Shown here: positions 46,883-56,131 of the stretch, piece after piece
How positions within the stretch are numbered: the first letter of the stretch is position 1
Layout of the letters: each line of letters opens with the position of its first letter
Source of the DNA: Gemmatimonadota bacterium
GTDB lineage: Bacteria > Gemmatimonadota > Gemmatimonadetes > Gemmatimonadales > GWC2-71-9
Reading direction: 5' to 3'
Length of the DNA: 64,000 nucleotides
Assembly: GCA_029863245.1 (NCBI GenBank)
Contig: JAOTVV010000002.1
Location: 124,001 to 188,000, forward strand
The notes under the pieces: model-generated
What the model saw: only the letters and a program-made list of their open reading frames with translations
What the model was told of the DNA's origin: nothing
Databases searched by the model: none
Made by a program: the position numbers and the translations under genes

Positions 46883-49537
46883 TCAGCGGTCTTTGACCGC
46901 GCCCGCGGGCTCCAGGGATCGAGCCACCTCTTCGATCGAGTAGGCCTCGAGCACGTCAGCCACCTTGACGTCGTTGAAGTTCGCCACGCCGATCCCGCAC
47001 TCCAAGCCTTCCTTGACCTCCCGCACGTCGTCCTTGAAGCGCTTCAGGCTGCCGAGCGTGCCGTCGTACACTTCTACCGCGTCGCGGATCACTCGAATGC
47101 GTGCGTTGCGCTTGATCACGCCGTGCCGCACGTAGCACCCGGCAATCGAGCCGACGCCGGAGATCTTGAACACCTCCCGCACCTCGGCCTCGCCGAACAC
47201 GGTCTCCTTTTCCTCCGGCGAGAGCATGCCTTCGAGCGCCGCGCGCACGTCCTCGACCGCCTCGTAGATGACGCGGTATGTGCGGATGTCCACCTTCTCC
47301 CGCTCGGCCACGCTGCGAGCGTTCGCGTCGGGTCGGACGTGGAACCCGACCACGATCGCATTCGACGCCTTGGCCAAGAGCACGTCGCTCTCGGTGATTG
47401 CCCCGACGCCGCGGTGAATCACTTCCACCCGCACCTCGTCCGTCGACTGGTTGGCGAACGCGTCGGCGAGGGCCTCGGCTGGGCCGCCCTGATCCGCCTT
47501 GATGATGATCCGCAGGGCCTGCACCTCGCCTTCCTCGATGCGCCTCGCGAGATCCTCGAGCGACATCCCGTGCTGGCTGCGGCGGTGCGAGGCCTCCCGC
47601 TCGAGGCGCTGTCGCTTCTGCGCGATATCCCTGGCGTCCGCCGTGTCCGGGACGCCCGTGAAGGTGTCGCCGGCCTGAGGGACACCGTCGAAACCCAGCA
47701 CCTGAACTGGGATCGACGGGCCGGCCAACTCGACCCGCTGGCCCCGTTCGTCGATCAAAGCCCGTACACGACCCGCAAGCGCACCGCAGATGAAGTCGTT
47801 GCCGATGGAGAGCGTGCCGGTCTGTACGAGTACCGTCGCGAGCGGTCCCTTACCAGGGTCGAGCGAGCTCTCCACCACCGTTCCCCGCGCCAGCCGATTC
47901 GGATTGGCCTTCTTGTCCAACAGCTCAGCCTGGAGCAGGATCTTCTCTAGGAGCTCGTCGATGCCTTGCCCGCTCTTGGCGGAGATCGGCTGTGCCATGA
48001 CGTCGCCGCCGTACTCGTCCAGCACCACACCGTGCTTGAGCAGTGACTGCTTGACTTTCTCCACGTCCGCCGTGGGTAGGTCGATCTTGTTGATCGCGAC
48101 CAGGAGCGGGACGCCGGCGTTTCTCGCGTGGCTGATTGCTTCGACCGTCTGCGGCATGACCTGATCGTCCGCCGCCACCACCAGGACCACGAGGTCCGTG
48201 ACCTGGGCACCGCGGGCGCGCATGGCCGTGAAGGCCTCGTGACCTGGCGTGTCGAGAAACGTGATGCCCTGCCCCCCAGGAAGCTTGACGTGGTACGCGC
48301 CAATGTGCTGCGTGATGCCGCCCGACTCGCCGGCGATGACGTTCGTCTTCCGGACGCGATCGAGCAGCGAGGTCTTTCCGTGATCGACGTGGCCCATGAC
48401 CGTGACCACCGGGGGGCGCGGCCGAAGATCCTCCGGCCGCTCTTCCTCTTCCTCCACCACGCTTTCGGCGGGGACGTACTCCTCTTCGCGCTCCGCCTGG
48501 AATCCGAAGGCCCCGGCAATGAGATCGATCTGATCGAAATCGAGCCGCTGGTTCACCGTGACCATCATGCCGAGCTCTTTGAAACAGAACGTCACGACTT
48601 CGGTCGGCGAGACGCTGAGCACCGATGCCAACTCTGACACCGTGATGAACTCGTTCACGCGGACGAGCGTCTTCTCGCGTTCCCGTTCCTCGATGCGACG
48701 CTGCTCGGCCAGCTCCCGGGCACTCGGCTCCTCGTCGCGACGTCGGGACTTGCGCGGAGACGAGCCCTTGATGCTCGCCATGGTCCGGCTGATGTTTGCC
48801 TGCACGGCTTCCTTGTCGACAGACGAGCGTCGCCCGCCCTTGCGCCGGCGCTTCTTGTCACGCCGCCGCTCTTCAGCGATCTCGCCGGGCGCGGCCGAGG
48901 CCACCGGCCGTGGTCCGGCACTCGCCGCCGGACGGGTCGTCGGCTGCCGCGGTGGCCGCTCGACACGGAGCGGGCGCTGCACTTTGCGCGGGCGCGGTGC
49001 CGCCGTCGGCGGCTCCGGCGCCGCAACGTCTGGAGCCGAGACGTCCACGGAGGCTGGCGCCGCAGGAATTCCGGGTTGCACCTCGATGGGCGCCTCGGGT
49101 TCCGGCATCATGTCTTTGAACAGGGCTGCCGCGCGCTCCTCCATGGACAGCTTCTCCACCGCAGCCGTCTCTTCGACCATCGCAGCGGCTTCAGCTTCCC
49201 GCTCGGCTTCGGCCGCGACCCGGGCAACTTCCTCCTCGGCCTCCTTCGCCGCGACTTCCGCGGCCGTTCGACGACGCCTGACCGGCCGCTTGGGCTTCTC
49301 GGACTTCGCAGCGGGCGCCGCTGCCGCCTTCTTCCGCCGCGTACGCGTCTTGAGTGGCGCCCCGGCCTTCTTGCGCCTTTCCCGCTCCCATCGCGTGCGC
49401 ACGCGTGCCGCCTGTCCTTCATCCAGCGCAGAAAGATGACTCCGCACATGGATATCGATGTCGGCCAGAAGCTTGATCAGCTGCCCACTGTCAATCCCGA
49501 ATTCCGCCGCGAGATCGTGGATCCGCGTCTTGCCCAC
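46883..49537 (-). CDS. infB: Translation initiation factor IF-2
   Basis: An 884-residue GTPase that brings fMet-tRNA to the ribosome. The N-terminus (KTRIHDLAAEFGIDSGQLIK) is followed by an Ala/Glu/Arg/Pro-rich region to about residue 290. The G domain starts with VVTVMGHVDHGKTSLLDRVR, then AGGITQHIGAYHV-type switch (GESGGITQHIGAYHV), TPGHEAFTAMRARGA and NKIDLP. Domains II-IV are complete to the end. The GTG at 49537 has GAGGAGG six bases upstream and shares a base with the ylxQ stop. Confidence 0.96.
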   Translation of the reverse strand: MGKTRIHDLAAEFGIDSGQLIKLLADIDIHVRSHLSALDEGQAARVRTRWERERRKKAGAPLKTRTRRKKAAAAPAAKSEKPKRPVRRRRTAAEVAAKEAEEEVARVAAEAEREAEAAAMVEETAAVEKLSMEERAAALFKDMMPEPEAPIEVQPGIPAAPASVDVSAPDVAAPEPPTAAPRPRKVQRPLRVERPPRQPTTRPAASAGPRPVASAAPGEIAEERRRDKKRRRKGGRRSSVDKEAVQANISRTMASIKGSSPRKSRRRDEEPSARELAEQRRIEEREREKTLVRVNEFITVSELASVLSVSPTEVVTFCFKELGMMVTVNQRLDFDQIDLIAGAFGFQAEREEEYVPAESVVEEEEERPEDLRPRPPVVTVMGHVDHGKTSLLDRVRKTNVIAGESGGITQHIGAYHVKLPGGQGITFLDTPGHEAFTAMRARGAQVTDLVVLVVAADDQVMPQTVEAISHARNAGVPLLVAINKIDLPTADVEKVKQSLLKHGVVLDEYGGDVMAQPISAKSGQGIDELLEKILLQAELLDKKANPNRLARGTVVESSLDPGKGPLATVLVQTGTLSIGNDFICGALAGRVRALIDERGQRVELAGPSIPVQVLGFDGVPQAGDTFTGVPDTADARDIAQKRQRLEREASHRRSQHGMSLEDLARRIEEGEVQALRIIIKADQGGPAEALADAFANQSTDEVRVEVIHRGVGAITESDVLLAKASNAIVVGFHVRPDANARSVAEREKVDIRTYRVIYEAVEDVRAALEGMLSPEEKETVFGEAEVREVFKISGVGSIAGCYVRHGVIKRNARIRVIRDAVEVYDGTLGSLKRFKDDVREVKEGLECGIGVANFNDVKVADVLEAYSIEEVARSLEPAGAVKDR

Positions 49538-49860
49538 TACGTCCTCCTCGCTTCCGTCGACGACTCATCGCCGACGATACCGGCCGCCAACCGCGCGTCA
49601 CGCACACCCACCGCCTGAACCGCGTCCCGACCAAGCCTGCGTCCCAACTCGCGTGCCTCGGGCCCCGAGAGCATCGGGATGCCTGTGGACTCCGCCAACC
49701 GCACCACCTTCTGCTCCGTTCGGGAACTCACGTCGGCCGCCAGGATCAGCAGCTTCACTTCCCCTCGCTGCAAGGCGGCCCTGACCCCGCCAGTCCCGAC
49801 GATCACGCTCCCGGCGCGGAGCCCTAGTCCCAGCATGCCGAGCTGACGCGCAGACATCAC
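49537..49860 (-). CDS. L7Ae/L30e-like RNA-binding protein (YlxQ type)
   Basis: A 107-residue protein in the L7Ae/L30e/S12e/Gadd45 fold. LGLGLRAGSVIVGTGGVRAA and KLLILAADVSSRTEQKVVRL are the family landmarks, with IPMLSGPEARELGRRLGRDA later. Proteins of this kind sit between nusA and infB and may bind kink-turn RNA. No YlxR gene (usually alongside) is present. The ATG overlaps the nusA stop by four bases. Confidence 0.88.
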   Translation of the reverse strand: MMSARQLGMLGLGLRAGSVIVGTGGVRAALQRGEVKLLILAADVSSRTEQKVVRLAESTGIPMLSGPEARELGRRLGRDAVQAVGVRDARLAAGIVGDESSTEARRT

Positions 49861-51209
49861 GCCGTCGGTGTCGCCTCCCCCGTGCTTTCCAGCTCGGGCG
49901 TGGCGTCTCCTTCGGCGTTCTCTTCGGTCAGCTCACTCAGAAATGCCATCAGTGCATCGGCCTGCTCGGGCGTCATGCCCTCGATCTTCAACACGTCGTC
50001 CCGCTCGAGGTCGAGGATGTCCCGCAGCGTCTGCATGCCGGTCGCCGCGAGCGCCGCTACGAGCTCTGCCGGCAAGCCCTTGAGCTCGTTCAGCTCGACG
50101 TCGGCCACCAGCTCATCCTCGGGCGGCAGCGGTGCGAACAGTGGCCCCTCCCCACCGCGTTCCAGCCATTCGCGACTGGAATAGAGGTCGATCTTCCAGC
50201 CCGTCAGTTCGGAGGCGAGCCGCACGTTCTGCCCGTTGCGTCCGATGGCCAGCGAAAGCTGGTCCTCATCCACGATAGCCTGCACCGTCTTGCTTTCCGG
50301 GTCGGAAAACACCCGCGACACCCTGGCCGGCGCCAGCGCCAGCTTGGCGAACCGCTCGGGGTCCGGGGACCACGGCACTATGTCGATCCGCTCCCCACCC
50401 AACTCGTTCACCACGGCCTGGACCCGGCTGCCCTTCATGCCCACGCACGCACCGACCGGGTCGACGGCGTCATCGCGACTGGAGACTGCGATCTTCGTTC
50501 GGCTTCCGACCTCCCGCGCCGCCGCGCGAACGTCGATGATGCCCTGCTGGATCTCGGGCACCTCGAGCTTGAACAGCGCCTGCACGAAGAGGGGATCCGC
50601 GCGGGACAGAATCAGTCGCGGTCCCTTCGGCGTCTCCTCGAGTCGCTTCAGCACGGCTCGAATCGCGTCGCCCTGATGGAAGTGCTCCCGTGGGTTCTGT
50701 TCGCGATACGGGATCAGCGCTTCCGCCTCCCGGAACCGGTTGAGCATAATGACCAGACGTCCGCGCTCGATCTGCTGCACTTCACCGGAGATCAGGTCAC
50801 CAACGCGGTGTCCGAACTCGTCTCGGATCCGGGTCCGCTCCCCTTCTCTCACCCCCTGGATGATCCGCTGCTTGGCAGCTTGCACGGCCAATCGCCCGAA
50901 GGCCTCGAACGGCACCTCCTCCTCCAACACGTCACCCACACTGAATGCGGGGTCCTCCCACTGTGCCTCCTCCAGTGAGACCTGCGTCCCGGCATCCTCC
51001 ACTTCCTCCACCACGCTCTTCAAGACCACCGTGCGAATGGTGCCCTTGAGGTCGTCGATCTCGATCTCGGATCGCACCTCTGGGCCGTAGCGCTTCACCA
51101 GCGCCGCGTGAATGCCGTCGCGCAGCAGGTCCACCATTTCGGCACGGTCCAGCTGCTTCAGTTCGGCCAGTTCCCGCAGCGCCTTCAGCACCTCGGCGGG
51201 ACTCGTCAT
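49857..51209 (-). CDS. nusA: Transcription termination/antitermination factor NusA
   Basis: A 450-residue protein. The N-terminal domain (MTSPAEVLKALRELAELKQL) binds RNA polymerase. An S1 domain (about 130-200, RVGDLISGEVQQIERGRLVI) and two KH domains (GACVGMKGSRVQAVVNELGG, LSLAIGRNGQNVRLASELTG) follow, with a C-terminal Asp/Glu-rich helix-hairpin region. It acts in pausing, termination and rRNA antitermination, which matches the boxA sites in this window. The ATG at 51209 overlaps rimP. Confidence 0.95.
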   Translation of the reverse strand: MTSPAEVLKALRELAELKQLDRAEMVDLLRDGIHAALVKRYGPEVRSEIEIDDLKGTIRTVVLKSVVEEVEDAGTQVSLEEAQWEDPAFSVGDVLEEEVPFEAFGRLAVQAAKQRIIQGVREGERTRIRDEFGHRVGDLISGEVQQIERGRLVIMLNRFREAEALIPYREQNPREHFHQGDAIRAVLKRLEETPKGPRLILSRADPLFVQALFKLEVPEIQQGIIDVRAAAREVGSRTKIAVSSRDDAVDPVGACVGMKGSRVQAVVNELGGERIDIVPWSPDPERFAKLALAPARVSRVFSDPESKTVQAIVDEDQLSLAIGRNGQNVRLASELTGWKIDLYSSREWLERGGEGPLFAPLPPEDELVADVELNELKGLPAELVAALAATGMQTLRDILDLERDDVLKIEGMTPEQADALMAFLSELTEENAEGDATPELESTGEATPTA

Positions 51210-51736
51210 CCGGACTCCTTGGTCGACTTTGTGCTCGTTCGTTCCGTTGCTGACCGCTCGAGAGCTTCCCAGTCGACGACCAGCGTGGCCTCCCTCACCC
51301 GCTCGAGCGGCACGTCCTCCGCATCACCACCATCGGTGGGCCGAAGCACGACGACGTCGGCGTCGGGACGCACGTCTTGGATCACGGCGCGCAACCGGCC
51401 CCGACCCTCGATCCGCACACTCACCTCGCGCCCACGATACCGCTCCCAGTGCTCACGCCATCGCACGGGCCGCTCGATGCCTGGCGACGACACCTCCAGC
51501 ACGTAGCGCGGGCCCAACAGCTGGGCCTCGTCGAGCCACGATTGGAGCGCCCGGCTGACAGCCGCGCACTCGTCGACCGTGATTCCCTGACCCGGCTCCG
51601 CATTGACCCGATCCACCCGGATCTGGAGCCGCACACGGCTCCCGGCCCCCTGCCTCCGGAGGTCCACGACCTCGTAGCCGAGGTCTGCCACCCGCTGGCG
51701 GATCTCCGCCGTGAGCTCTGTCAGCGCCTGATCCAT
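51206..51736 (-). CDS. rimP: Ribosome maturation factor RimP
   Basis: A 176-residue protein for 30S assembly. The N-terminal domain has GYEVVDLRRQGAGSRVRLQI and GITVDECAAVSRALQSWLDE, then YVLEVSSPGIERPVRWREHW (SPGIERPL-type motif). The ATG at 51736 is chosen; nine further codons upstream are poly-Lys/Arg-like from the terminator. It heads the nusA-infB operon. Confidence 0.93.
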   Translation of the reverse strand: MDQALTELTAEIRQRVADLGYEVVDLRRQGAGSRVRLQIRVDRVNAEPGQGITVDECAAVSRALQSWLDEAQLLGPRYVLEVSSPGIERPVRWREHWERYRGREVSVRIEGRGRLRAVIQDVRPDADVVVLRPTDGGDAEDVPLERVREATLVVDWEALERSATERTSTKSTKESG

Positions 51737-51743
51737 GACTGGC

Positions 51744-51772
51744 AAAAAAAAGCGCGGGCCCACCGCGCCCGC
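51744..51772 (-). terminator. Likely Rho-independent terminator between pgeF and rimP
   Basis: GCGGGC (51754-51759) pairs with GCCCGC (51767-51772), loop of seven, then on the minus strand eight T residues (51751-51744) after a two-base gap. The stem is short (six pairs), so termination may be partial. It separates the murA-pgeF pair from rimP and its operon. Confidence 0.6.
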
Positions 51773-51808
51773 TCCGAAGACGTAATCTAGCCGGTCACGC
51801 CAGTGGGT

Positions 51809-52570
51809 TCAAGATGGAAGCCGCCCGACAAAGGCCACCATCCGGCCGGCGTGCCCCGCGGACCCCCGATGGGACTCGAACCGGTCACCATGATGGACGG
51901 TGCACCACTGGCTCACGGTGATCTCCCGAACCCCCGTGGCCCATGCTCGGTTGGCGATGGCCGACCGCAGGTCCAGCAATCCCTTGGCCGCCGCAGGACG
52001 GCCCAACACCGCGCCTAGGACCTCAGGTCCCACTTCATAACATGACCCGCAAATGCTTGTACCACAATGAATAACGATGTCCCGACTCGAACACTGCGCC
52101 ACGTCGCACAGCGTCTCGATACCGTGTTCGATAATCCCTGCGGCAATGCCTTTCCACCCAGCGTGGAGCAAACCGATCGCCCTCGACCCACGGTCCACCA
52201 GGTAGATCGGCGCGCAGTCAGCCACGGTCACCGCGAGGAGCTGGCCCGGCACGCGCGTAACATGGCCGTCCCACCCGTCACCGATCAGGATCCCGGGCGG
52301 TAATGGGGCATACCGCGCGATCCTGGTCCCATGGATCTGCCGGCTCACGACGATTGACGGGAATTGGGGGAAGGCGTCGGTCTGGAGCCGCTGCCACCGC
52401 TCCAGGACCTCGCCCGTTGACCTCTGTGATGCGAGTCCGAGATCGAAGCCCCGTCCGGTGATCCCGGCCACGATCCCGAACTGGGTGTGCCAGGCCTCGA
52501 GCTCGTATCGCTCGATGCCGCGATCGGCCACGCGCTGCTCCGCGAGACTCGTGCTGTGCTCGCTGTTCAC
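51809..52570 (-). CDS. pgeF: Peptidoglycan editing factor PgeF / YfiH family purine phosphorylase-like protein
   Basis: A 253-residue protein of the DUF152/laccase-like family. [20 protein letters not shown] has the first histidine, [20 protein letters not shown] the cysteine of the DC site, and [20 protein letters not shown] the HAGWKG motif. The family removes wrong L-Ser residues from UDP-MurNAc in E. coli, and some members act on purine nucleosides. The GTG at 52570 overlaps the murA stop (GTGA), and the pairing with murA supports a peptidoglycan role. Confidence 0.87.
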   Translation of the reverse strand: MNSEHSTSLAEQRVADRGIERYELEAWHTQFGIVAGITGRGFDLGLASQRSTGEVLERWQRLQTDAFPQFPSIVVSRQIHGTRIARYAPLPPGILIGDGWDGHVTRVPGQLLAVTVADCAPIYLVDRGSRAIGLLHAGWKGIAAGIIEHGIETLCDVAQCSSRDIVIHCGTSICGSCYEVGPEVLGAVLGRPAAAKGLLDLRSAIANRAWATGVREITVSQWCTVHHGDRFESHRGSAGHAGRMVAFVGRLPS

Positions 52571-53862
52571 CCGCTGGTCCGGTTCGACACCCGCTCGATC
52601 TTGGCTCCGAGCGCACGCAACCGCTCGTCGATGCGCTCGTACCCGCGGTCGATCTGCCCGATGTTGTGAATGACGCTTTCCCCTTCGGCCGCAAGCGCGG
52701 CCAGCAAGATCGCCATCCCTGCCCTGATATCGGGGCTCTCGACCGTTCCGCCTCGGAGCTGACTCGGGCCGGCGACCACCACGCGGTGCGGATCGCACAG
52801 CAGCAGGCGCGCCCCGAGGGAGACCAGCTTGTCGACGAAGAACAGCCGGGACTCGAACATCTTCTCGAAGACCAGGATCATCCCTTCGCATTGCGTGGCA
52901 ACCACCACCGCGATGGACGTGAGGTCTGCCGGGAAGGCGGGCCAGGGGCCGTCTTCGATCTTCGGGATGTGACCGCCCAAGTCGGGCCGGATGCGACGTT
53001 CCTGACTCGCCTCGACGACCAGGGTCCCGCCTTCGGAGCTCGGTCGCACGCCAAGGCGATCGAACGTGAGGAGGATGCTGCGAAGATCTTCGGGACGGGT
53101 GTCGGAGATGGAGAGCTCGCCGTCGGTCACGGCAGCCAGTCCAATGAAGCTCCCGATCTCGATGTGGTCCGGACCCACCGTGAGCGTCCCGCCGGACAAG
53201 CACCCGCTCCCTTCCACAGTGAGGATATTGGTCCCGATGCCCTCGATATGCGCCCCCATGGTCACGAGAGCGCGGGCCAGGTCCTGCACATGCGGCTCAG
53301 AGGCGGCGTTTTGCAGCACCGTGCGCCCGTCTGCCAGGGTGGCCGCCATCAAGGCGTTCTCCGTGGCGGTGACACTCGGCTCGTCGAGAAAGATGTCCGC
53401 GCCAACGAGCGCCTTGGCCTCCAGCTGGTAGTGGGCGCCTATCTCGACTTCGGCGCCGAGGCGCTCGAGCGCCAAGAAGTGCGTGTCCAGTCGTCGCCGC
53501 CCGATCACGTCCCCGCCCGGCGGCGGCAGTGTCACCGAACCGTGCCGGGCGAGCAAAGGTCCCGCGAGGAGCACCGAGGCTCGAATGCTCGCGCACAGAT
53601 CCGGGTTGAGGGGTTTGACCTTGACGCCTGCCGGGTCGATCCGTACGTCGTGCTCCGCCGTCCACGTCACCTCGGCACCGAGGTCGGCGACCAGTGCGAG
53701 CATGGTCTCGACATCGCGGATGCGCGGGAGGTTCCGAATCTCGCTGGGGCCATCACCGAGGAGCGTGGCGGCGATCATCGGGAGTGCGGCGTTCTTGTTT
53801 CCCGACGGTGTCACGGTGCCGCGCAGCGGCACTCCCCCGGTCACGCGGAAGGACTCAGCCAT
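52567..53862 (-). CDS. murA: UDP-N-acetylglucosamine 1-carboxyvinyltransferase (Cys-to-Asp form)
   Basis: A 431-residue enzyme that adds enolpyruvate to UDP-GlcNAc, the first committed peptidoglycan step. The substrate lysine is in [15 protein letters not shown], the arginine in [18 protein letters not shown] (R123), and the aspartate in [10 protein letters not shown]118 lies in [12 protein letters not shown] where most enzymes have the cysteine that reacts with fosfomycin (E. coli C115). The ATG at 53862 gives the normal N-terminus; an in-frame ATG at 53877 adds MVRRT. It has a GTGA overlap with pgeF. Confidence 0.95.
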   Translation of the reverse strand: MAESFRVTGGVPLRGTVTPSGNKNAALPMIAATLLGDGPSEIRNLPRIRDVETMLALVADLGAEVTWTAEHDVRIDPAGVKVKPLNPDLCASIRASVLLAGPLLARHGSVTLPPPGGDVIGRRRLDTHFLALERLGAEVEIGAHYQLEAKALVGADIFLDEPSVTATENALMAATLADGRTVLQNAASEPHVQDLARALVTMGAHIEGIGTNILTVEGSGCLSGGTLTVGPDHIEIGSFIGLAAVTDGELSISDTRPEDLRSILLTFDRLGVRPSSEGGTLVVEASQERRIRPDLGGHIPKIEDGPWPAFPADLTSIAVVVATQCEGMILVFEKMFESRLFFVDKLVSLGARLLLCDPHRVVVAGPSQLRGGTVESPDIRAGMAILLAALAAEGESVIHNIGQIDRGYERIDERLRALGAKIERVSNRTSG

Positions 53863-53910
53863 GGTGCGGCGAACCATAGGGCCCACTGTACGGTCGCGCA
53901 AGCACCGCGC

Positions 53911-53939
53911 TTGACACCTGCGCCGGGTGCGAGGATTAT
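53911..53939 (+). promoter_or_regulatory. Promoter of the P-II-like gene
   Basis: TTGACA (53911-53916) and GATTAT (53934-53939) are 17 bases apart. The predicted start near 53946 gives a leader of about 50 nucleotides with AGGAAC and GAGG before the ATG at 53997. It is divergent from murA. Confidence 0.75.
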
Positions 53940-53996
53940 CCCCCTCGACCCAACGCACCCCATCGCGCCGGCCGATTTTCACAGGAACCTGAGGCT

Positions 53997-54347
53997 ATGG
54001 AGCTACTCGTCTGCGTGGTCAACCGTGAAGAGCATCTCGACCGGGTGTTGGCGGGACTCGTGAAGCTCGGCATCACCGGGGCGACGGTGCTCAACAGCCA
54101 AGGAATGGCCCAGCGGGTTGCGGGACAGCTGCCGGTGCTCGCCGGCCTGCAATCGGTGCGGGAGGGCATGCGTCCCCACAACGCGACGGTCTTCTCCGTG
54201 ATTCGGGACCACCACAGGGTCGAAGCCGCGGTGCAGATGATCTCGGAAACGTGCGGAGACCTGGGCCGACCTGGGACCGGCGTCGTCTTCACGATCCCCG
54301 TGACCCTCGCCCAAGGGCTGGCTGAAGAGCCCACCGCCGAATCCTGA
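53997..54347 (+). CDS. P-II-like (ferredoxin-fold) signalling protein
   Basis: A 116-residue protein: LLVCVVNREEHLDRVLAGLV, LGITGATVLNSQGMAQRVA and a later HRVEAAVQMISETCGDLG with TGVVFTIPV. This fits the P-II nitrogen regulator-like superfamily, though the T-loop is not typical of GlnB/GlnK and no uridylylation tyrosine is visible. Ligand is unknown. The gene is followed by a 124-base gap and then the DUF948 gene. Confidence 0.7.
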   Translation: MELLVCVVNREEHLDRVLAGLVKLGITGATVLNSQGMAQRVAGQLPVLAGLQSVREGMRPHNATVFSVIRDHHRVEAAVQMISETCGDLGRPGTGVVFTIPVTLAQGLAEEPTAES

Positions 54348-54471
54348 CCGGTCGGCCAGTCTGCGGTCCGCGCGTGTTCTCCGCGACGATTCCGCATTAC
54401 CTTGGTTGGAGGTCGTGGCCCCGCATGGACCTCGGATGCCGCGACCATGGTTCCCGCAGAGGAGGATGCCG

Positions 54472-54918
54472 ATGGTGTGGGCGGAGGTCATTACCGCGAT
54501 CTCGACGGCGATCATCGCCCTTGTCGTGCTGGCCGTGGGGGTGATGCTGTTGGCGCTGCAGCGCGAAGTGCGGGCGTTGATGCGCACGGTCGACCGGACG
54601 GTCGACCACTTGGACCGTGACGCGCGCCCCGCGCTCGATAGCGCGCGCAAGCTCGTGGACGACGCCTCGCTGCTCGTGTCGACGGTCCGATCCGAGACTG
54701 ACGGGATCGTGCACTCGTCGAAGGACGTCCGGAAACGGCTTGAGCAATTGATCAACCGCACCGAGGATCGGTTGCACGACCTCGACGCTCTGATCGACGT
54801 GGTGCAGACGGAGGTCGAAGAGACGGCACTCGACGTGGCAGCCGCGCTCCGAACGACCCGCCGAGGGGCCTCGGTCTTCCGATCGATGAAGCGGGCCTTC
54901 TTGAAGCGGGGCCGCTAG
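54472..54918 (+). CDS. DUF948-type membrane-anchored coiled-coil protein
   Basis: A 148-residue protein. The start at 54472 has GGAGG six bases upstream; the ATG at 54466 has no spacing and is unlikely. One N-terminal helix (ITAISTAIIALVVLAVGVML) is followed by helical coiled-coil sequence (LMRTVDRTVDHLDRDARPAL, RLEQLINRTEDRLHDLDALI) and a basic C-terminus (RSMKRAFLKRGR). DUF948 proteins occur in general-stress settings; function is unknown. The next gene begins three bases on. Confidence 0.8.
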   Translation: MVWAEVITAISTAIIALVVLAVGVMLLALQREVRALMRTVDRTVDHLDRDARPALDSARKLVDDASLLVSTVRSETDGIVHSSKDVRKRLEQLINRTEDRLHDLDALIDVVQTEVEETALDVAAALRTTRRGASVFRSMKRAFLKRGR

Positions 54919-54921
54919 CGG

Positions 54922-55872
54922 GTGCAGCTCCGGCACATCACCATCTCTGCCGCGCTGGCCCTCGCGGCCATCGTTCTCGGGCCGGCCGTCGCCCATGCCT
55001 GGACCCCAGGGAGCCACATCTTCCTCGGGGAGTCGGTGCTCGCCAACCTGTCCCAGCTCCCTGCGGCGGTAGCCGACCTGTTGCGGGCATATCCGTACGA
55101 CTTCCTCTATGGCAACATCGCGGCCGACACGTCGATCGCGAAGAAGTACGCTCCGGTGGGTCGGCATTGTCATGCATGGCACGTTGGGCACGAGATCTAC
55201 CGTCGCGCCGAAACCGATGCGCTCCGGGGATTCGCCCTGGGCTACCTGGCACATCTCGCCGCCGACTCGGTGGCACATAACTTCTTCGTGCCGCGTCAGC
55301 TCGTCGTCACGTCCTCCACCATCGCATTGGGACACTCATACTGGGAGAGCCGGTTCGAGACGCACCTGGGCGAGCACTACGCCCGCACGGCCATGGAGGT
55401 GATTCGGCTGGACCACACCAGTGCCGATGCGCTGCTCGATCGTGTCCTGGCCCCGACCATCTTCTCGGTCCGTACCAGCCGCCGCCTGTTTCGCGGCATG
55501 GTGGGGATCACCGAGACGCAGAGCTGGCAGCGCGTGTTCCAGGTCATGGCCGACAAGAGCCGGTGGGACCTCACTGAGCATACGGTCGAGAGTCACATGG
55601 GGGTTGCCTTCGAGCTCGTGATGGAAGTCCTGTCGGACCGGGATGGCTTGGCACACCGACTGGATCCGTCAGGCGACGCGTCGCTGGGCCTGGCCAAGAA
55701 GATGCGGCTCGATGTGATTCGGAATCGTCTTCCCAAGGACCCCACCCGACTCAGCGCCATCGCGAGCAAGCACTTTGGCCTCCCCAGCTACATCTTGGAT
55801 TTCTGGGAAACGTCGGTCCACAGCCGGCCGTGGATGGTGGATGGGAACGGACATCCGCCCGTGGATACCTGA
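54922..55872 (+). CDS. Zinc-dependent phospholipase C-like protein
   Basis: A 316-residue protein with a signal peptide (AALALAAIVLGPAVAHAW) and the Zn_dep_PLPC fold: WTPGSHIFLGESVLANLSQL, YDFLYGNIAADTSIAKKY, WHVGHEIYRRAETDALRGF and ALGYLAHLAADSVAHNFFVP. The histidines and aspartates are placed as in bacterial phospholipase C, so a zinc site is expected. The start is a GTG (54922) four bases past the DUF948 stop. Substrate unknown. Confidence 0.78.
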   Translation: MQLRHITISAALALAAIVLGPAVAHAWTPGSHIFLGESVLANLSQLPAAVADLLRAYPYDFLYGNIAADTSIAKKYAPVGRHCHAWHVGHEIYRRAETDALRGFALGYLAHLAADSVAHNFFVPRQLVVTSSTIALGHSYWESRFETHLGEHYARTAMEVIRLDHTSADALLDRVLAPTIFSVRTSRRLFRGMVGITETQSWQRVFQVMADKSRWDLTEHTVESHMGVAFELVMEVLSDRDGLAHRLDPSGDASLGLAKKMRLDVIRNRLPKDPTRLSAIASKHFGLPSYILDFWETSVHSRPWMVDGNGHPPVDT

Positions 55873-55891
55873 GAGGCCCAACGACCGGAGG

Positions 55892-56131
55892 CTACGGTGG
55901 GCTGCCACCTCCCGGCTCTCCCCATGTTGGCGACAACCGTCCGGCGATCATCCGTCGGGTAGCGACGGGGTCGGCACGCCCACCCGAGATCATCAGCACC
56001 CGTCCCACGACGAAGTCCATCGGTCGTTGCTCGCCCGCGCGCAGTCGGGCCACCTCGTGCGGATGCGCCTCGAAGACCGCGTCGATCCACGCAGACAAGG
56101 CCGTCGGGTCCATGGGTGGCGGAACGCTCAC
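55892..56131 (-). CDS. Stand-alone GatB/YqeY tail-domain protein
   Basis: A 79-residue protein. WIDAVFEAHPHEVARLRAGE and FVVGRVLMISGGRADPVATR follow the GatB/YqeY C-terminal tail pattern (charged helix then G-x-V-M-x-x-S-x-G-x-A-x-P), which in GatB contacts tRNA. No GatB catalytic part is present. The ATG at 56131 overlaps the uvrD stop by four bases (ATGA), so it is probably cotranslated with the helicase. The 20 bases after it hold nothing. Confidence 0.7.
   Translation of the reverse strand: MSVPPPMDPTALSAWIDAVFEAHPHEVARLRAGEQRPMDFVVGRVLMISGGRADPVATRRMIAGRLSPTWGEPGGGSPP

Noticed and set aside
52666-54063. A 465-codon plus-strand frame opposite murA
   Set aside because: Composition is that of an antisense shadow; murA and pgeF are well supported on the minus strand.
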